Positions 8,617 through 19,242 of a DNA stretch of 64,000 bases are shown piece by piece. Positions within the stretch are counted from its first letter, which is position 1; every line of letters starts with the position of its first letter. The notes under the pieces are model-generated. The model was given only the letters and a program-made list of their open reading frames with translations. It was not told the DNA's origin and did not search any database. Both the position numbers and the translations under genes were made by a program. Where the stretch lies: the NCBI RefSeq assembly GCF_015277815.1, contig NZ_CP063813.1, positions 868,001 through 932,000 of the forward strand, given 5' to 3'. The DNA is from Microbacterium atlanticum (GTDB lineage: Bacteria; Actinomycetota; Actinomycetes; Actinomycetales; Microbacteriaceae).

Positions 8617-8659
8617 TGGGCTGTCGCATCGCGAGGAGAATCGCGGTGCGGGCAGCCCA
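8617..8659 (+). promoter_or_regulatory. Long 5'-UTR stem-loop at the start of the exporter transcript
   Basis: Outer arms TGGGCTG (8617-8623) and CAGCCCA (8653-8659) and inner arms CGCATCGCGA (8625-8634) and TCGCGGTGCG (8641-8650) pair, with one wobble, around a GGAGAA loop. It lies at the predicted 5' end of the mRNA and before a leader peptide, so it may stabilise the RNA or act as a regulatory element. I do not recognise it as a named riboswitch. Confidence 0.6.
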
Positions 8660-8684
8660 TTCCGCGCATCCCCAGGAGGAAGAA

Positions 8685-8783
8685 ATGTCTCAGGCCACCG
8701 TCGCCGTGAACGCCGCGCTCGTCCTCCGCTTCGCGGGACCCCGCATCGCCGTCCGGCTGCCGCGTCCCCGCATCCAGGGGTAG
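8685..8783 (+). CDS. 32-residue leader peptide upstream of ABC exporter
   Basis: A short frame MSQATVAVNAALV... ending AVRLPRPRIQG and TAG, with a very strong ribosome binding site (AGGAGG, 8674-8679, 5 bases before ATG). No homologous domain is visible. The Arg/Pro-rich end and the position between a promoter and the exporter genes suggest that ribosome progress through it controls downstream expression, as known for leader peptides of antibiotic-resistance and efflux genes. The 159 bp after it can form competing hairpins. The translation signal is direct evidence; the regulatory role is inferred. Confidence 0.6.
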   Translation: MSQATVAVNAALVLRFAGPRIAVRLPRPRIQG

Positions 8784-8800
8784 TCGCCTCCGCTCACCTC

Positions 8801-8845
8801 GCCGGTTCCGCCGGCTTCGGCATATCGCCGCCCGGCGAAGCGTTT
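8801..8845 (+). terminator. Possible attenuator: mutually exclusive hairpins between leader peptide and exporter
   Basis: GCCGG/CCGGC (8801-8805 with 8811-8815) overlaps GCTTCG/CGAAGC (8814-8819 with 8836-8841). The second stem is followed by GTTT, so it looks like a weak intrinsic terminator, and the first could act as antiterminator. Folding was judged by eye only. Confidence 0.4.
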
Positions 8846-8942
8846 CCCCACTCGGAGCCTTCGCACGGCGACGCCTGTCCACGGGCGCCCTCCAGACCCG
8901 ACCCGGCCACGGGTCACCGCACCACCGCCACCCTCAAGGACC

Positions 8943-10784
8943 ATGACCTCCACCGCCACCCCTGAGCGATCGAAACGACCGCAACGGACCGAACCGTCCA
9001 CCTTCCAGACTCTCGGCCGGCTGAAGCCGTTCGTGCAGCCGGTCCTGCCGCGTCTTGTGCTCGGCGGCGTCAGCGCGCTCGTCGCGAGCCTGCTCGCGCT
9101 CGGCATCCCGCTCGTCCTCGAACAGGTCGTGCAGGGGCCGATCGCGTCGGGCGACTACGCCGCGATCGCGTGGGGCGCTCTGGCCATCCTCGCGCTGGGG
9201 CTCGCCGAGGCTGCCATGGTGTGGCTGCGACGCTGGTTCGTGCTGGGGCCGGCGACCCTCGTCGAGTACGACCTGCGCCGCACGTTCTACTCGCGCCTGC
9301 AGCGTCTCCCCGTCGCGTTCCACGACCGCTGGCAGTCCGGCCAGCTGCTCAGCCGCATGATGCAGGACATGAGCATGCTGCGCCGCTGGCTCGCCTTCGG
9401 CCTGGTGCTGCTCATCGTCAACGCGCTCACCATCGCCGTCGGCACCGCGCTGCTGTTCCGCTGGCACTGGTTGCTCGGCACCATCTTCCTCCTGGCCTCC
9501 GCGCCCCTGTGGTACGCCGGCTACCGGTTCGAGAAGACGTACGGCACGCTCGCCCGACAGTCACAGGACCAGGCGGGCGACCTCGCCACCTCGGTCGAGG
9601 AGAGCGTGCACGGCATCCGCGTCCTCAAGGCGTTCGGCCGCGGCAAGCACGCGCTGCAGAAGTTCGCGCGGCAGGCTGAGACGCTGCGCCAGACCGAGCT
9701 GAGCAAGGCCCGCGCGATCGGCTGGATCTGGTTCTGGCTGGTGCTGCTGCCGGATGTGGCGTTCGCGCTCTGCCTCGGCGCCGGCATCTACCTGACGGCG
9801 GTGGGGCAGCTGGAGGGCGCCGAGCTGATCGCGTTCTTCGCGATGGCGACGGTGCTGCGCTGGCCGATGGAGTCCATCGGGTTCCTCTTCTCGTTCCTGC
9901 TGGACGCTCGCACGGCCACCGACCGCATCTTCGAGGTGTTCGACGAGCAGAACACCATCGTCGACCCCGAGCACCCGGTGTCGATCGCGAAGCCGCGCGG
10001 CGAGCTGGCGTTCGAGGGCGTCCACTTCCGGTACCAGGACGCCTCCGCCCACGAGCGCGACCTGCTCGACGGCGTCGACCTGGTGCTGCGGCCCGGTGAG
10101 ACGATGGCGCTCGTCGGCCTCACCGGCTCGGGCAAGACGACGCTCACGACACTGCCCACCCGGCTGTACGACGTGACCGGCGGGCGCGTGACGCTCGACG
10201 GTGTCGACGTGCGCGACCTGACCCTGACCGAGCTGCGCCGCCACATCGGCATGGCGTTCGAGGACGCCACGCTCTTCTCGCAGCCGGTGCGCGACAACGT
10301 GCTGCTCGGACGCGAAGACCTCGAGCCCGGCAGCCCCGAGGCCGAGCGCGTGCTGCGCGAGGCGCTCGACGTGGCACAGGCGTCGTTCGTCGACGACCTG
10401 CCGGACGGCGTCGACACCATCATCGGCGAGGAGGGCCTCTCGCTGTCGGGCGGCCAGCGCCAGCGGCTCGCGCTCGCCCGCGCCGTCGCGGCTCGCCCGG
10501 CCGTGCTCGTGCTCGACGATCCGCTGTCGGCGCTCGACGTCGACACCGAGGCGCTCGTCGAGGACGCGCTGCGCGAGGTGCTCCACGAGACGACGGCGCT
10601 CGTCGTCGCCCACCGCCCGTCGACGGTCATGCTCGCCGACCGGGTCGCCCTGCTGGAGGCGGGGCGCGTGACGGCGGTCGGCCGTCACTCCGAGCTGCTG
10701 CGCACCAGCGAGCACTACCGTCACGTGATCTCGAGCCTCGAGGTCGAGCAAGCCCGCATGCGGGAGAGGGAGGTGACCCTGTGA
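8943..10784 (+). CDS. ABC exporter half-transporter, degenerate-site subunit
   Basis: 613 residues: about six membrane helices in residues 35-330, then a nucleotide-binding domain with Walker [10 protein letters not shown] (near 391), signature [14 protein letters not shown] (near 500), Walker [13 protein letters not shown] and H-loop VAHRPS. The catalytic Walker B glutamate is Asp, the hallmark of the inactive site in heterodimeric exporters such as BmrC/D or TM287/288. ATG 8943 has AAGGA 2 bases upstream. It overlaps the next ABC gene by GTGA. The family exports drugs, lipids or peptides; the substrate is unknown. A promoter, stem-loop and leader peptide precede it. Confidence 0.92.
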   Translation: MTSTATPERSKRPQRTEPSTFQTLGRLKPFVQPVLPRLVLGGVSALVASLLALGIPLVLEQVVQGPIASGDYAAIAWGALAILALGLAEAAMVWLRRWFVLGPATLVEYDLRRTFYSRLQRLPVAFHDRWQSGQLLSRMMQDMSMLRRWLAFGLVLLIVNALTIAVGTALLFRWHWLLGTIFLLASAPLWYAGYRFEKTYGTLARQSQDQAGDLATSVEESVHGIRVLKAFGRGKHALQKFARQAETLRQTELSKARAIGWIWFWLVLLPDVAFALCLGAGIYLTAVGQLEGAELIAFFAMATVLRWPMESIGFLFSFLLDARTATDRIFEVFDEQNTIVDPEHPVSIAKPRGELAFEGVHFRYQDASAHERDLLDGVDLVLRPGETMALVGLTGSGKTTLTTLPTRLYDVTGGRVTLDGVDVRDLTLTELRRHIGMAFEDATLFSQPVRDNVLLGREDLEPGSPEAERVLREALDVAQASFVDDLPDGVDTIIGEEGLSLSGGQRQRLALARAVAARPAVLVLDDPLSALDVDTEALVEDALREVLHETTALVVAHRPSTVMLADRVALLEAGRVTAVGRHSELLRTSEHYRHVISSLEVEQARMREREVTL

Positions 10785-12595
10785 CCGCCACGGTGATCGG
10801 AACGAGCGGGGAGGACCGCTCCGACTACACGCGCGCCGAGAGCAAGGCGATCCGGCGGCGCTCGCTGCGCCTGCTGGGCTCGCTCATCACGCCGGTGCGT
10901 GGCCAGCTGATCCTGGCCGCCGTCGTCCTCGTCGTCTCGACGGCGCTGCGCGTGGCCGGCCCCTGGCTCATCGGCATCGGCATCAACAACGCGCTGCCGG
11001 CTGTCATCGAGCGCAACGACTGGATGCCGACGATCGTGGTCGTCGCCGTCTACCTCGTCGCCGCGATCGGCGGCGCCGCCCTCATCGGCTGGTACGTCGT
11101 GGTCGCCGCGCGCCTGACCCAGGCGGTGATGCTGGACCTGCGCAAGCGCATCTTCCTGCACACGCAGCGGCTGAGCCTGGAGTTCCACGAGTCGTACACC
11201 TCGGGCCGGATCATCTCGCGGCAGACGAGCGACCTCGACACCATCCGCGAGCTGCTCGACGGCGGCCTGAACGAGCTGGTGTCGGGCATCCTGTACGGCG
11301 CGTTCACGCTCGTGGCGCTGTATCTCGTCGACTGGCAGTCGGGGCTGATCCTCACCGTCATGGGGATCCCGCTGTTCCTGCTGATGCGCTGGTTCTACAC
11401 GCGCTCGCAGCGGGTGTACCGCGAGTCGCGCGTCATCAGCGCCGGGGTCATCGTGAAGTTCGTCGAGACGATGACCGGCATCCGCGCCGTCAAGGCCTTC
11501 CGCAAGGAGGCCCGCAACGACGAGGAGTTCGGCGCTCAGGCGATGACCTACCGCGACATCAACATCCGCTCGATCCGCCTCTTCGGCACGTTCGAGCCGG
11601 GACTCATGGCCGTGGCATCCGTGTCCCTCGCGCTCGTCGTCGCGTGGGGCGGCATCCGCGTCGCCGGCGGGGTGCTCGAGATCGGCTTCCTGCTGTCGGC
11701 CGTGCTGTACGTGCGCAACTTCTTCTCGCCGCTGCAGGAGGTGGCGTTCTTCCTGAACTCCTACCAGTCCGCCACGGCGGCGCTGGAGAAGGTGTCGGGC
11801 GTGCTCGAGGAGCAGCCCACGGTCCCCGACCCCAAGAACCCGGTCGACCTGTGGGAGGCCAAGGGTCACATCCGGTTCGACGACGTGGTGTTCGGCTACG
11901 CCCGCGACCGGGTGATCCTCCCGGACTTCTCGCTCGACATCCCGGCCGGGCAGACGATCGCGCTCGTGGGCACCACCGGGGCCGGCAAGTCGACGCTCGC
12001 CAAGCTGGTGTCGCGGTTCTACGACCCGACCGAGGGCGCTGTGACGCTCGACGGCGTGGACCTGCGCAACATGCATCCCAAGGACCTGCGCCGCGCGATC
12101 GTCATGGTCACACAGGAGGCCTACCTCTTCAGCGGCACGGTGGCCGACAACATCGCGCTCGGCAAGCCCGACGCGACGCTCGACGAGATCCGCGCGGCGG
12201 CCCGGGCGGTGGGGGCGGATGCCTTCATCGAGCGCCTCCCCGACGGCTACGACACCGACGTGAACAAGCGGGGCGGTCGCGTCTCGGCGGGGCAGCGCCA
12301 GCTGATCTCGTTCGCGCGGGCCTTCCTCGCCGACCCGGCGGTGCTCATCCTCGACGAGGCGACGGCCTCGCTCGACATCCCGTCGGAGCGTCAGATCCAG
12401 GACGCGCTGCAGACGCTGCTCGCGGACCGCACCGCGATCATCATCGCGCACCGCCTGTCGACGGTCGCGATCGCCGACCGCGTGCTGGTGATGGAGCACG
12501 GCCGCATCATCGAGGACGACACCCCCGAGGCGCTCATCGGCGGCGACGGCAAGTTCGCGCAGCTGCACGCGGCGTGGCGCGAGTCGCTGGTCTGA
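10781..12595 (+). CDS. ABC exporter half-transporter, catalytic-site subunit
   Basis: 604 residues with the same membrane plus nucleotide-binding layout. Walker A is GTTGAGKST (near residue 397), Walker [13 protein letters not shown] carries the catalytic Glu, and the H-loop is IAHRLS. The signature is VSAGQRQ instead of SGGQ. In the dimer this altered signature faces the Walker motifs of the upstream subunit that lost its Glu, so the two defects fall in the same ATP site and the other site is intact. This fits an obligate heterodimer. The start GTG overlaps the upstream stop. Confidence 0.92.
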   Translation: MTATVIGTSGEDRSDYTRAESKAIRRRSLRLLGSLITPVRGQLILAAVVLVVSTALRVAGPWLIGIGINNALPAVIERNDWMPTIVVVAVYLVAAIGGAALIGWYVVVAARLTQAVMLDLRKRIFLHTQRLSLEFHESYTSGRIISRQTSDLDTIRELLDGGLNELVSGILYGAFTLVALYLVDWQSGLILTVMGIPLFLLMRWFYTRSQRVYRESRVISAGVIVKFVETMTGIRAVKAFRKEARNDEEFGAQAMTYRDINIRSIRLFGTFEPGLMAVASVSLALVVAWGGIRVAGGVLEIGFLLSAVLYVRNFFSPLQEVAFFLNSYQSATAALEKVSGVLEEQPTVPDPKNPVDLWEAKGHIRFDDVVFGYARDRVILPDFSLDIPAGQTIALVGTTGAGKSTLAKLVSRFYDPTEGAVTLDGVDLRNMHPKDLRRAIVMVTQEAYLFSGTVADNIALGKPDATLDEIRAAARAVGADAFIERLPDGYDTDVNKRGGRVSAGQRQLISFARAFLADPAVLILDEATASLDIPSERQIQDALQTLLADRTAIIIAHRLSTVAIADRVLVMEHGRIIEDDTPEALIGGDGKFAQLHAAWRESLV

Positions 12596-12604
12596 GCCCG
12601 GTTG

Positions 12605-12647
12605 CGGATGCCCCCGCCCTGCGCGCGCACGCGGGGCGGGGCATCCG
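12605..12647. terminator. Bidirectional terminator between convergent genes
   Basis: Arms CGGATGCCCC (12605-12614) and GGGGCATCCG (12638-12647), extended inward by CGCCC/GGGCG-type pairs. It lies between the exporter operon and the kinase gene on the other strand. The same GGATGCC/GGCATCC core recurs in other terminators of this window. Confidence 0.7.
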
Positions 12648-12667
12648 TCGTCCCGGGCGTCGGTCGC

Positions 12668-13582
12668 TCAGGCGCGCGCGGTCGACACGGCGTGGGCGAG
12701 GGGATGGCGCGGCTCGAGGCCTGCGAGCGCGACGGCGCCGTCGATGCCGTGGCCGAGCGGGTCGACCACGGTGACGTCGAGCTCGCTGGCGGCGACGTGC
12801 GATTCGAAAGCATCGCGCAGCAGGGGCGAGCGGAAGACGCCGCCGATCGCGCAGACGGCGAACCGCTCGTCCGGCGCCCCGGTGCGCACCCGGCGCAGCG
12901 CGGTCTCGACGCTGTGGGCGAGCTCGGCGCCGGCGCGGGCCGTGACGCGCTGCGACACCAGGTCGCCCTCGCCGGCTAGGCGGGCGACGTGCGCGGCGAA
13001 CGACGCGAGGACCTGCACGTGGTCGGGGTCGGACTGGATGTGGATGTACGCCTCGCTGAGGTCGGGCCAGCGCTCCTCGGCCACCGCCCGCAGCGCGGTC
13101 GCCGGGCCGCGTCCGTCGAACTCGCGCATGACGGCGTCCAGCGCCTCGCGTCCGATCCAGTGACCGCTGCCGGCGTCGCCGAGGAGGTAGCCCCAGCCGT
13201 CGACCCGGGCGACGCGCTCCGCGCCGACGGCGAGCGTCACCACGCCGGTGCCGGCCGCGACGACGGCGCCGCGGCGGTCGCCGAGCGCGCCCAGGAACGA
13301 CGTCGTGGAGTCGTGCGCCAGGACGACCTCGCGCACGGCCGGCTCGGCGATCCGGGCGAGGAGGGCCGCGGCATCCGCTTCTCTCGTGGTGAGTCCGGAG
13401 ACGCCGGCGGTCACCACCGACACCCCGACGCTGGTGCGCGCGATGGCGGCGGTCGCCACCGATGCGAGCTGCGGAAGGAGCGGCTCGTCGGTGCGGATGC
13501 CGGGGAACACGAGGTCCTGCCCGTGCACGCGCACCTTGATGCCGGTCTGCCCGGCGTCGATCGCCAGAACGCCGGTGGTCAT
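12668..13582 (-). CDS. BadF/BadG-family sugar kinase, probable N-acetylglucosamine kinase
   Basis: 304 residues of the actin-like ATPase fold: phosphate loop IDAGQTGIKVRV at the N-terminus, GTGVV near residue 102, GWGYLLGDAGSGHWIG near 120 (typical of N-acetylglucosamine kinases of the BadF/BcrA group) and IGGVFRSPLL near 257. It would phosphorylate an amino sugar in the cytoplasm. The frame stays open far upstream into the repeat array, but ATG 13582 is chosen because GAGGAC lies 7 bases before it and the protein motif starts there. The window also holds nagA, nagB and a hexosaminidase, in keeping with amino-sugar use. Confidence 0.75.
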   Translation of the reverse strand: MTTGVLAIDAGQTGIKVRVHGQDLVFPGIRTDEPLLPQLASVATAAIARTSVGVSVVTAGVSGLTTREADAAALLARIAEPAVREVVLAHDSTTSFLGALGDRRGAVVAAGTGVVTLAVGAERVARVDGWGYLLGDAGSGHWIGREALDAVMREFDGRGPATALRAVAEERWPDLSEAYIHIQSDPDHVQVLASFAAHVARLAGEGDLVSQRVTARAGAELAHSVETALRRVRTGAPDERFAVCAIGGVFRSPLLRDAFESHVAASELDVTVVDPLGHGIDGAVALAGLEPRHPLAHAVSTARA

Positions 13583-13680
13583 GTCGTCGGTCCTCGCGCG
13601 CGTCTCGGCCACAGCCTCTGTCTTACTCCAGGTCGCCCGGTGTCCGACATCCTCCCGGCGACGCGTCCGCGGCGTCGGCC

Positions 13681-13998
13681 GCGTTCGGGTGGCGCGAAGC
13701 GCGGCCACCCGGCGGGGGTTGCGGCGCGTCGTGACAGGCGAAGGGGCGACCTGGCGTTCGGATGTCACAAAGCGCGGCCACCCGGCGCGCGTTTCGGCGT
13801 GTCGTGCCAGGCGAAAGGGGCGACCTGGCGTTCGGGTGTCGCGAATGGCGACCACCCGCGGCGCGGGTTGCGGCGTGTCGTGCCAGGCGAAGGGAGCCAC
13901 CTGGCGTTCGGGTGTCACGAATGGCGGCCACTCGGCGCGGGTTGCGGCGTGTCGTGCCAGACGAAGGGAGCCACCTCCCGTTCGGGTGTCACGAATGA
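13681..13998. repeat. Tandem array, about 4.3 copies of a 73-76-bp unit
   Basis: Units begin with GCGTTCGG-like sequence at 13681, 13754, 13828, 13904 and (as CCGTTCGG) 13978. Each contains a TCGTGCCAGGCGAA-like block. Copies differ by scattered substitutions. The array fills most of the 434-bp gap between the kinase and the winged-helix protein. Both strands give apparent open frames through it, which I treat as artefacts of composition. One extra diverged copy lies beyond the next gene at 15118-15172. Confidence 0.85.
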
Positions 13999-14016
13999 TT
14001 TCGGCGCTCGGCCCAG

Positions 14017-15000
14017 TCAGGCGGGATCCCAGCCGCGCCTGAGGAGTGCCGCGCGCACGAGGCCCACCGCGCGGGGCCGGTGGCCGCGGATGTGCGCCGC
14101 CGTGAGCCGGACGACCTCCCATCCCTCGGCGGCGTACGCGGCGTACTTGTCGATGTCGCGGTTCCACTGCGTGCGGTCGACACGGTGGTGGTCGCCCTCG
14201 ATCTCGACCACCACCCGTGCTGAGCGATACACGACCTCGGAGATCCCGAGGAGACGTCCGCGCCGGTCGCGGATCTCGACGTCCAGCTCAGGCTCGGGCA
14301 GGCCCGCCGTCACGGCGTCGAGCCGGAAGTCCGTCTCCAACGGGGACGCGCTGCCCACCCGGACGTGGTGCAGGGCGTCCCGGAGCCGGGCGATACCCAC
14401 GCGTCGTCCGGCGAGCACCGCGCGCTCGAGCTGTTCCACGGTGGCGAGGCGTCGGTGCGGCTCGAGCCTGCCCTTCCGGTCGCGCGGAACACGCACCATC
14501 GAGTCGCCGAGCGCCACGAGTTCCCGGACCGACAGCTCGGCGCCGAGCATGGCCCACGTGGAGGCGGGTGTCGTCACGCGCATGCCGTCGAAGGCGCCGA
14601 CGCGCGCGAGCCCGGGCCTGACGTGGATGCCTCGCACGCCCCGATGGCGAGGCGCGCGCCCAGGTGCGAAGACGGCCACGACGAGCTCGGGCCCCGGGTC
14701 GACGGCGGCTCCCTGCAGCACCGCGGCTGTCCGGCCGGCGAAGAACGTTCCGGACCCCATCACCGCCGCGAACGCCGTCGCACGGCGGACCTCCTCCTGC
14801 CGCGACTCCTCCCAGGGCGAAAGCGGCGTTGCGCTCGCGTCGTGGGGCGCGTCGGACTCGGCCCGCACGCGAACGCCGTGGAACGGCGAAGCGAGGTCTT
14901 TCGCGCGCAGCCGGCTCGACGAGACCCCCGCCGAACGCGCCTCGCTCACCGAGAACGCTCCGCCGAGCGAGCTCGGAAGGGGGTGCGGATGCCTCGCCAT
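14017..15000 (-). CDS. Winged-helix (AbiEi-like) protein with C-terminal DUF559/Vsr-type nuclease-like domain
   Basis: 327 residues. The first 60 resemble the AbiEi-type winged helix (GGAFSVSEARSAGVSSSRL). The middle resembles the AbiEi/transcriptional regulator body. The C-terminus has a Vsr/DUF559 endonuclease-like pattern: VVVEIEGDHHRVDRTQWNRD followed by YAAEGWEVVRLTA. Such proteins are abundant in Microbacteriaceae; their role is unknown, and defence or mobile-element linkage has been suggested for relatives. ATG 15000 is preferred to upstream in-frame codons because the winged helix begins there. The gene is bracketed by copies of the 74-bp repeat. Confidence 0.65.
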   Translation of the reverse strand: MARHPHPLPSSLGGAFSVSEARSAGVSSSRLRAKDLASPFHGVRVRAESDAPHDASATPLSPWEESRQEEVRRATAFAAVMGSGTFFAGRTAAVLQGAAVDPGPELVVAVFAPGRAPRHRGVRGIHVRPGLARVGAFDGMRVTTPASTWAMLGAELSVRELVALGDSMVRVPRDRKGRLEPHRRLATVEQLERAVLAGRRVGIARLRDALHHVRVGSASPLETDFRLDAVTAGLPEPELDVEIRDRRGRLLGISEVVYRSARVVVEIEGDHHRVDRTQWNRDIDKYAAYAAEGWEVVRLTAAHIRGHRPRAVGLVRAALLRRGWDPA

Positions 15001-15117
15001 GCGTCCACGATGCACGCCGGGCCACCCGTCCGACGCTGCGACCGGGCGTTCTGGGGAGTGATCCCGCGCAGCGGCCCGTGGGGAGGAACCGCCCGGCCGC
15101 GGCATCCGCTCTTCATC

Positions 15118-15172
15118 TGGCGCGAAGCGCTGCTACCCGGCGGGCGATGCGGCGTGTCGTGACAGGCGAAGG
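15118..15172. repeat. Solitary copy of the 74-bp repeat
   Basis: Contains GGCGCGAAGCGC and GCGTGTCGTGACAGGCGAAG, closely matching the first unit of the array at 13681. Together with the array it flanks the winged-helix/nuclease gene. Confidence 0.75.
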
Positions 15173-15221
15173 AAGTGAGTGAGGGCGCGCGGGCGCGTGG
15201 ACCACCAGGGCGACGGATGCC

Positions 15222-16196
15222 TCACACGAGCGTCGCGAGGAACCCGGCCTGCTTCGGGAACTGGTACGCCTGACCGCCCTCGTGCCCGTTGTGCGTGTAC
15301 ACCTCGATCCGCTTCGTCGCGGCGGCGTGCCGGTTGAACGCCGCGTAGACCGTCGACGGCGGGCAGACGGTGTCCATGAGCGCGACGGAGTAGAGGGCTG
15401 CGGCATCCGCTCGCCGCGCCATGTTGACGCCGTCGAAGTACGAGAGGGTGTCGAACACGCGCTCGTCGGCGCCGCGGTGGACCGACAGGTAGCGGACGAC
15501 CTCCTGGTACGGGTCGTCGTCGGTCAGACCGACGGCGCGCTCGAAGTGGCACAGGAACGGCACGTCGGGCATGACGGCGACCAGGCCGTCCGAGAGCGCG
15601 GCGGCAGCGAGCGCGATACCTCCGCCCTGACTCGCGCCGCACACCGCGACGCGGTCGGCGTCCACCTGCGGGAGCGCGCGCACCGCGTCGACGGCGCGCA
15701 CCGCGTCGGTGTAGAGCCGGCGGTAGTAGTACGTCGCGGGGTCCTCGATGCCGCGCGTCATGAACCCGGACGACGAAGGACCGGTGCCGTGGGGGTCGAG
15801 CGTGTCGCCTCCCGATCCCCACCCCGAGCCCTGGCCCCGGGTGTCCATGAAGAGGTGCGCGTAGCCGGCGACCGCCCAGTTGATCCGTTCGCCCGCGAGC
15901 CCGCGGCCCCCGCCGTACCCCTGGAACTCGACGACCGCCGGGAGCGGGGCGTGGGCGCCGGCGGGGAGGGTGAGCCAGGCACGGACCGGGTCGCCGCCGA
16001 AGCCGGGGAACGTGACGTCGTAGACGTCGACGAGCGTGAACGGCGTGTCGGCCGGGACCAGCCGGGGCGCGGCATCCGTCCTCCGCGAGTCGGCGATGGT
16101 GGCAGCCCAGAACGCGTCGAAGTCGGCGGGTTCGCGGACATCCGGGGCGTAGGTCTCGAGCTCGGCGGGCGACAGGTCGAATCTCGGCACGCGCAT
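15222..16196 (-). CDS. Acetyl xylan esterase / cephalosporin-C deacetylase family hydrolase
   Basis: 324 residues, the usual length for the AXE1 carbohydrate-esterase-7 family. Features: VVEFQGYGGGRGL (oxyanion region), DTRGQGSGWGSGGDT, nucleophile Ser in GASQGGGIA, catalytic Asp in LMDTVCPPSTVYAAFN and His in NGHEGG. It removes acetyl groups from acetylated xylo-oligosaccharides or similar small substrates. No signal peptide is visible, so it acts in the cytoplasm on imported oligosaccharides. It is monocistronic in appearance. Confidence 0.9.
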   Translation of the reverse strand: MRVPRFDLSPAELETYAPDVREPADFDAFWAATIADSRRTDAAPRLVPADTPFTLVDVYDVTFPGFGGDPVRAWLTLPAGAHAPLPAVVEFQGYGGGRGLAGERINWAVAGYAHLFMDTRGQGSGWGSGGDTLDPHGTGPSSSGFMTRGIEDPATYYYRRLYTDAVRAVDAVRALPQVDADRVAVCGASQGGGIALAAAALSDGLVAVMPDVPFLCHFERAVGLTDDDPYQEVVRYLSVHRGADERVFDTLSYFDGVNMARRADAAALYSVALMDTVCPPSTVYAAFNRHAAATKRIEVYTHNGHEGGQAYQFPKQAGFLATLV

Positions 16197-16345
16197 ACCC
16201 TACGCGATGCCGCCCGCGGGCTGGGCCGACGCCGAGGGCGACGAGACCTCGATGGGGGAGGGGTATTCGAGGCCCCGCCGCCGGTCTCAGGAGCGCTTCC
16301 GGCGCTTCACGCGCCCGTCCGCCGCGTGCGCTGCATCAGGCCGGG

Positions 16346-16798
16346 TCAGAGGCGGATCTCCGCGATGACCTCACCGTACTCGGTCTCTCCGACCGGTGTG
16401 AAGCCCACGCGCTCGAAGAAGGCCTGCGGGCCGCCCTCGCCGGCCTCGTAGATCACGTTGACGTGATCCATGCCGCGGTTGCGCGCCTCCTCCAGGAGGC
16501 CTGCGACGGCGAACCGCCCGACGCCGCGACCCTGGTCGTCGGCGTCGACGTTGATGCGCCACAGCACAGAGCGGAAGTGCTCCTGCGGGTCGTCGGGATC
16601 GAAGTTGCCGCTCACGAAGGCGACGACCTCATCGCCGTCGAGCACCACGCGCTGCCAGGTGGTCTGCGGGTTCACGACCGTCGCGGCGATGCCGTAGCTC
16701 ACGGGGGAGAGGAACTCCTCCTGCCCGGGCTTCAGCGACATATTGTTGACCGCCACGATGGTGGCGGCGGACAGTTCGACGAGTCGCAGGTCACCCAT
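16346..16798 (-). CDS. GNAT-family N-acetyltransferase
   Basis: 150 residues with the acetyl-CoA-binding motif A DDQGRGVGRFAVAGLL, then YEAGEGGPQAFFERVGFTP, typical of the GNAT fold. ATG 16798 is preferred: a -10-like TAGCCT lies about 8 bases before it with no Shine-Dalgarno, suggesting a leaderless mRNA; upstream in-frame codons have no support. It is divergent from icd, sharing a 148-bp regulatory gap. The substrate (amine, amino acid or drug) cannot be told. Confidence 0.82.
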   Translation of the reverse strand: MGDLRLVELSAATIVAVNNMSLKPGQEEFLSPVSYGIAATVVNPQTTWQRVVLDGDEVVAFVSGNFDPDDPQEHFRSVLWRINVDADDQGRGVGRFAVAGLLEEARNRGMDHVNVIYEAGEGGPQAFFERVGFTPVGETEYGEVIAEIRL

Positions 16799-16871
16799 AA
16801 CGCACAGGCTAGCGGGGATGACCGCATCCGGCATCGTCCGGATCACGGGTTAACACGAAGTTCACGCGCCC

Positions 16872-16916
16872 AGATATCTTGACGTCGAGATATCTCCGGA
16901 CCTCTTGCGATAGGCT
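16872..16916 (+). promoter_or_regulatory. 24-bp palindrome and -10 element upstream of icd
   Basis: AGATATCT at 16872-16879 and again at 16888-16895 flank a GACGTC core, giving a 24-bp near-perfect palindrome. A -10-like TAGGCT follows at 16911-16916. The right arm falls on the expected -35, so a repressor binding here would block icd. The regulator is not identified. Confidence 0.6.
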
Positions 16917-16946
16917 GACAGCCGACCCGCAAGAAGGACGTGACAG

Positions 16947-19175
<2,229 letters not shown>

Positions 19176-19187
19176 GCGCCGTCGAAG

Positions 19188-19223
19188 GAGAGCGGATGCC
19201 CCGGGCCCGGGGCATCCGCTCTC
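19188..19223. terminator. Perfect 36-bp palindromic terminator between icd and L,D-transpeptidase
   Basis: The arms run GAGAGCGGATGCC... and ...GGCATCCGCTCTC with no mismatch across a GC-only centre. It serves both convergent genes. Confidence 0.85.
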
Positions 19224-19242
19224 TCGTTCGTCACACCTGCGA

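Noticed and set aside
13681..13998. CRISPR array
   Set aside because: Units are contiguous 73-76-bp repeats with no alternation of constant repeat and unique spacer, and no cas genes are nearby.
13583..14167. N-terminal extension of the sugar kinase frame through the repeat array
   Set aside because: The extension is Arg/Thr-rich repeat translation; the kinase fold and ribosome site begin at 13582.
16199..16345. Tiny basic frame ending RVKRRKRS in the gap between esterase and acetyltransferase
   Set aside because: No start codon with a ribosome site and too short to support.
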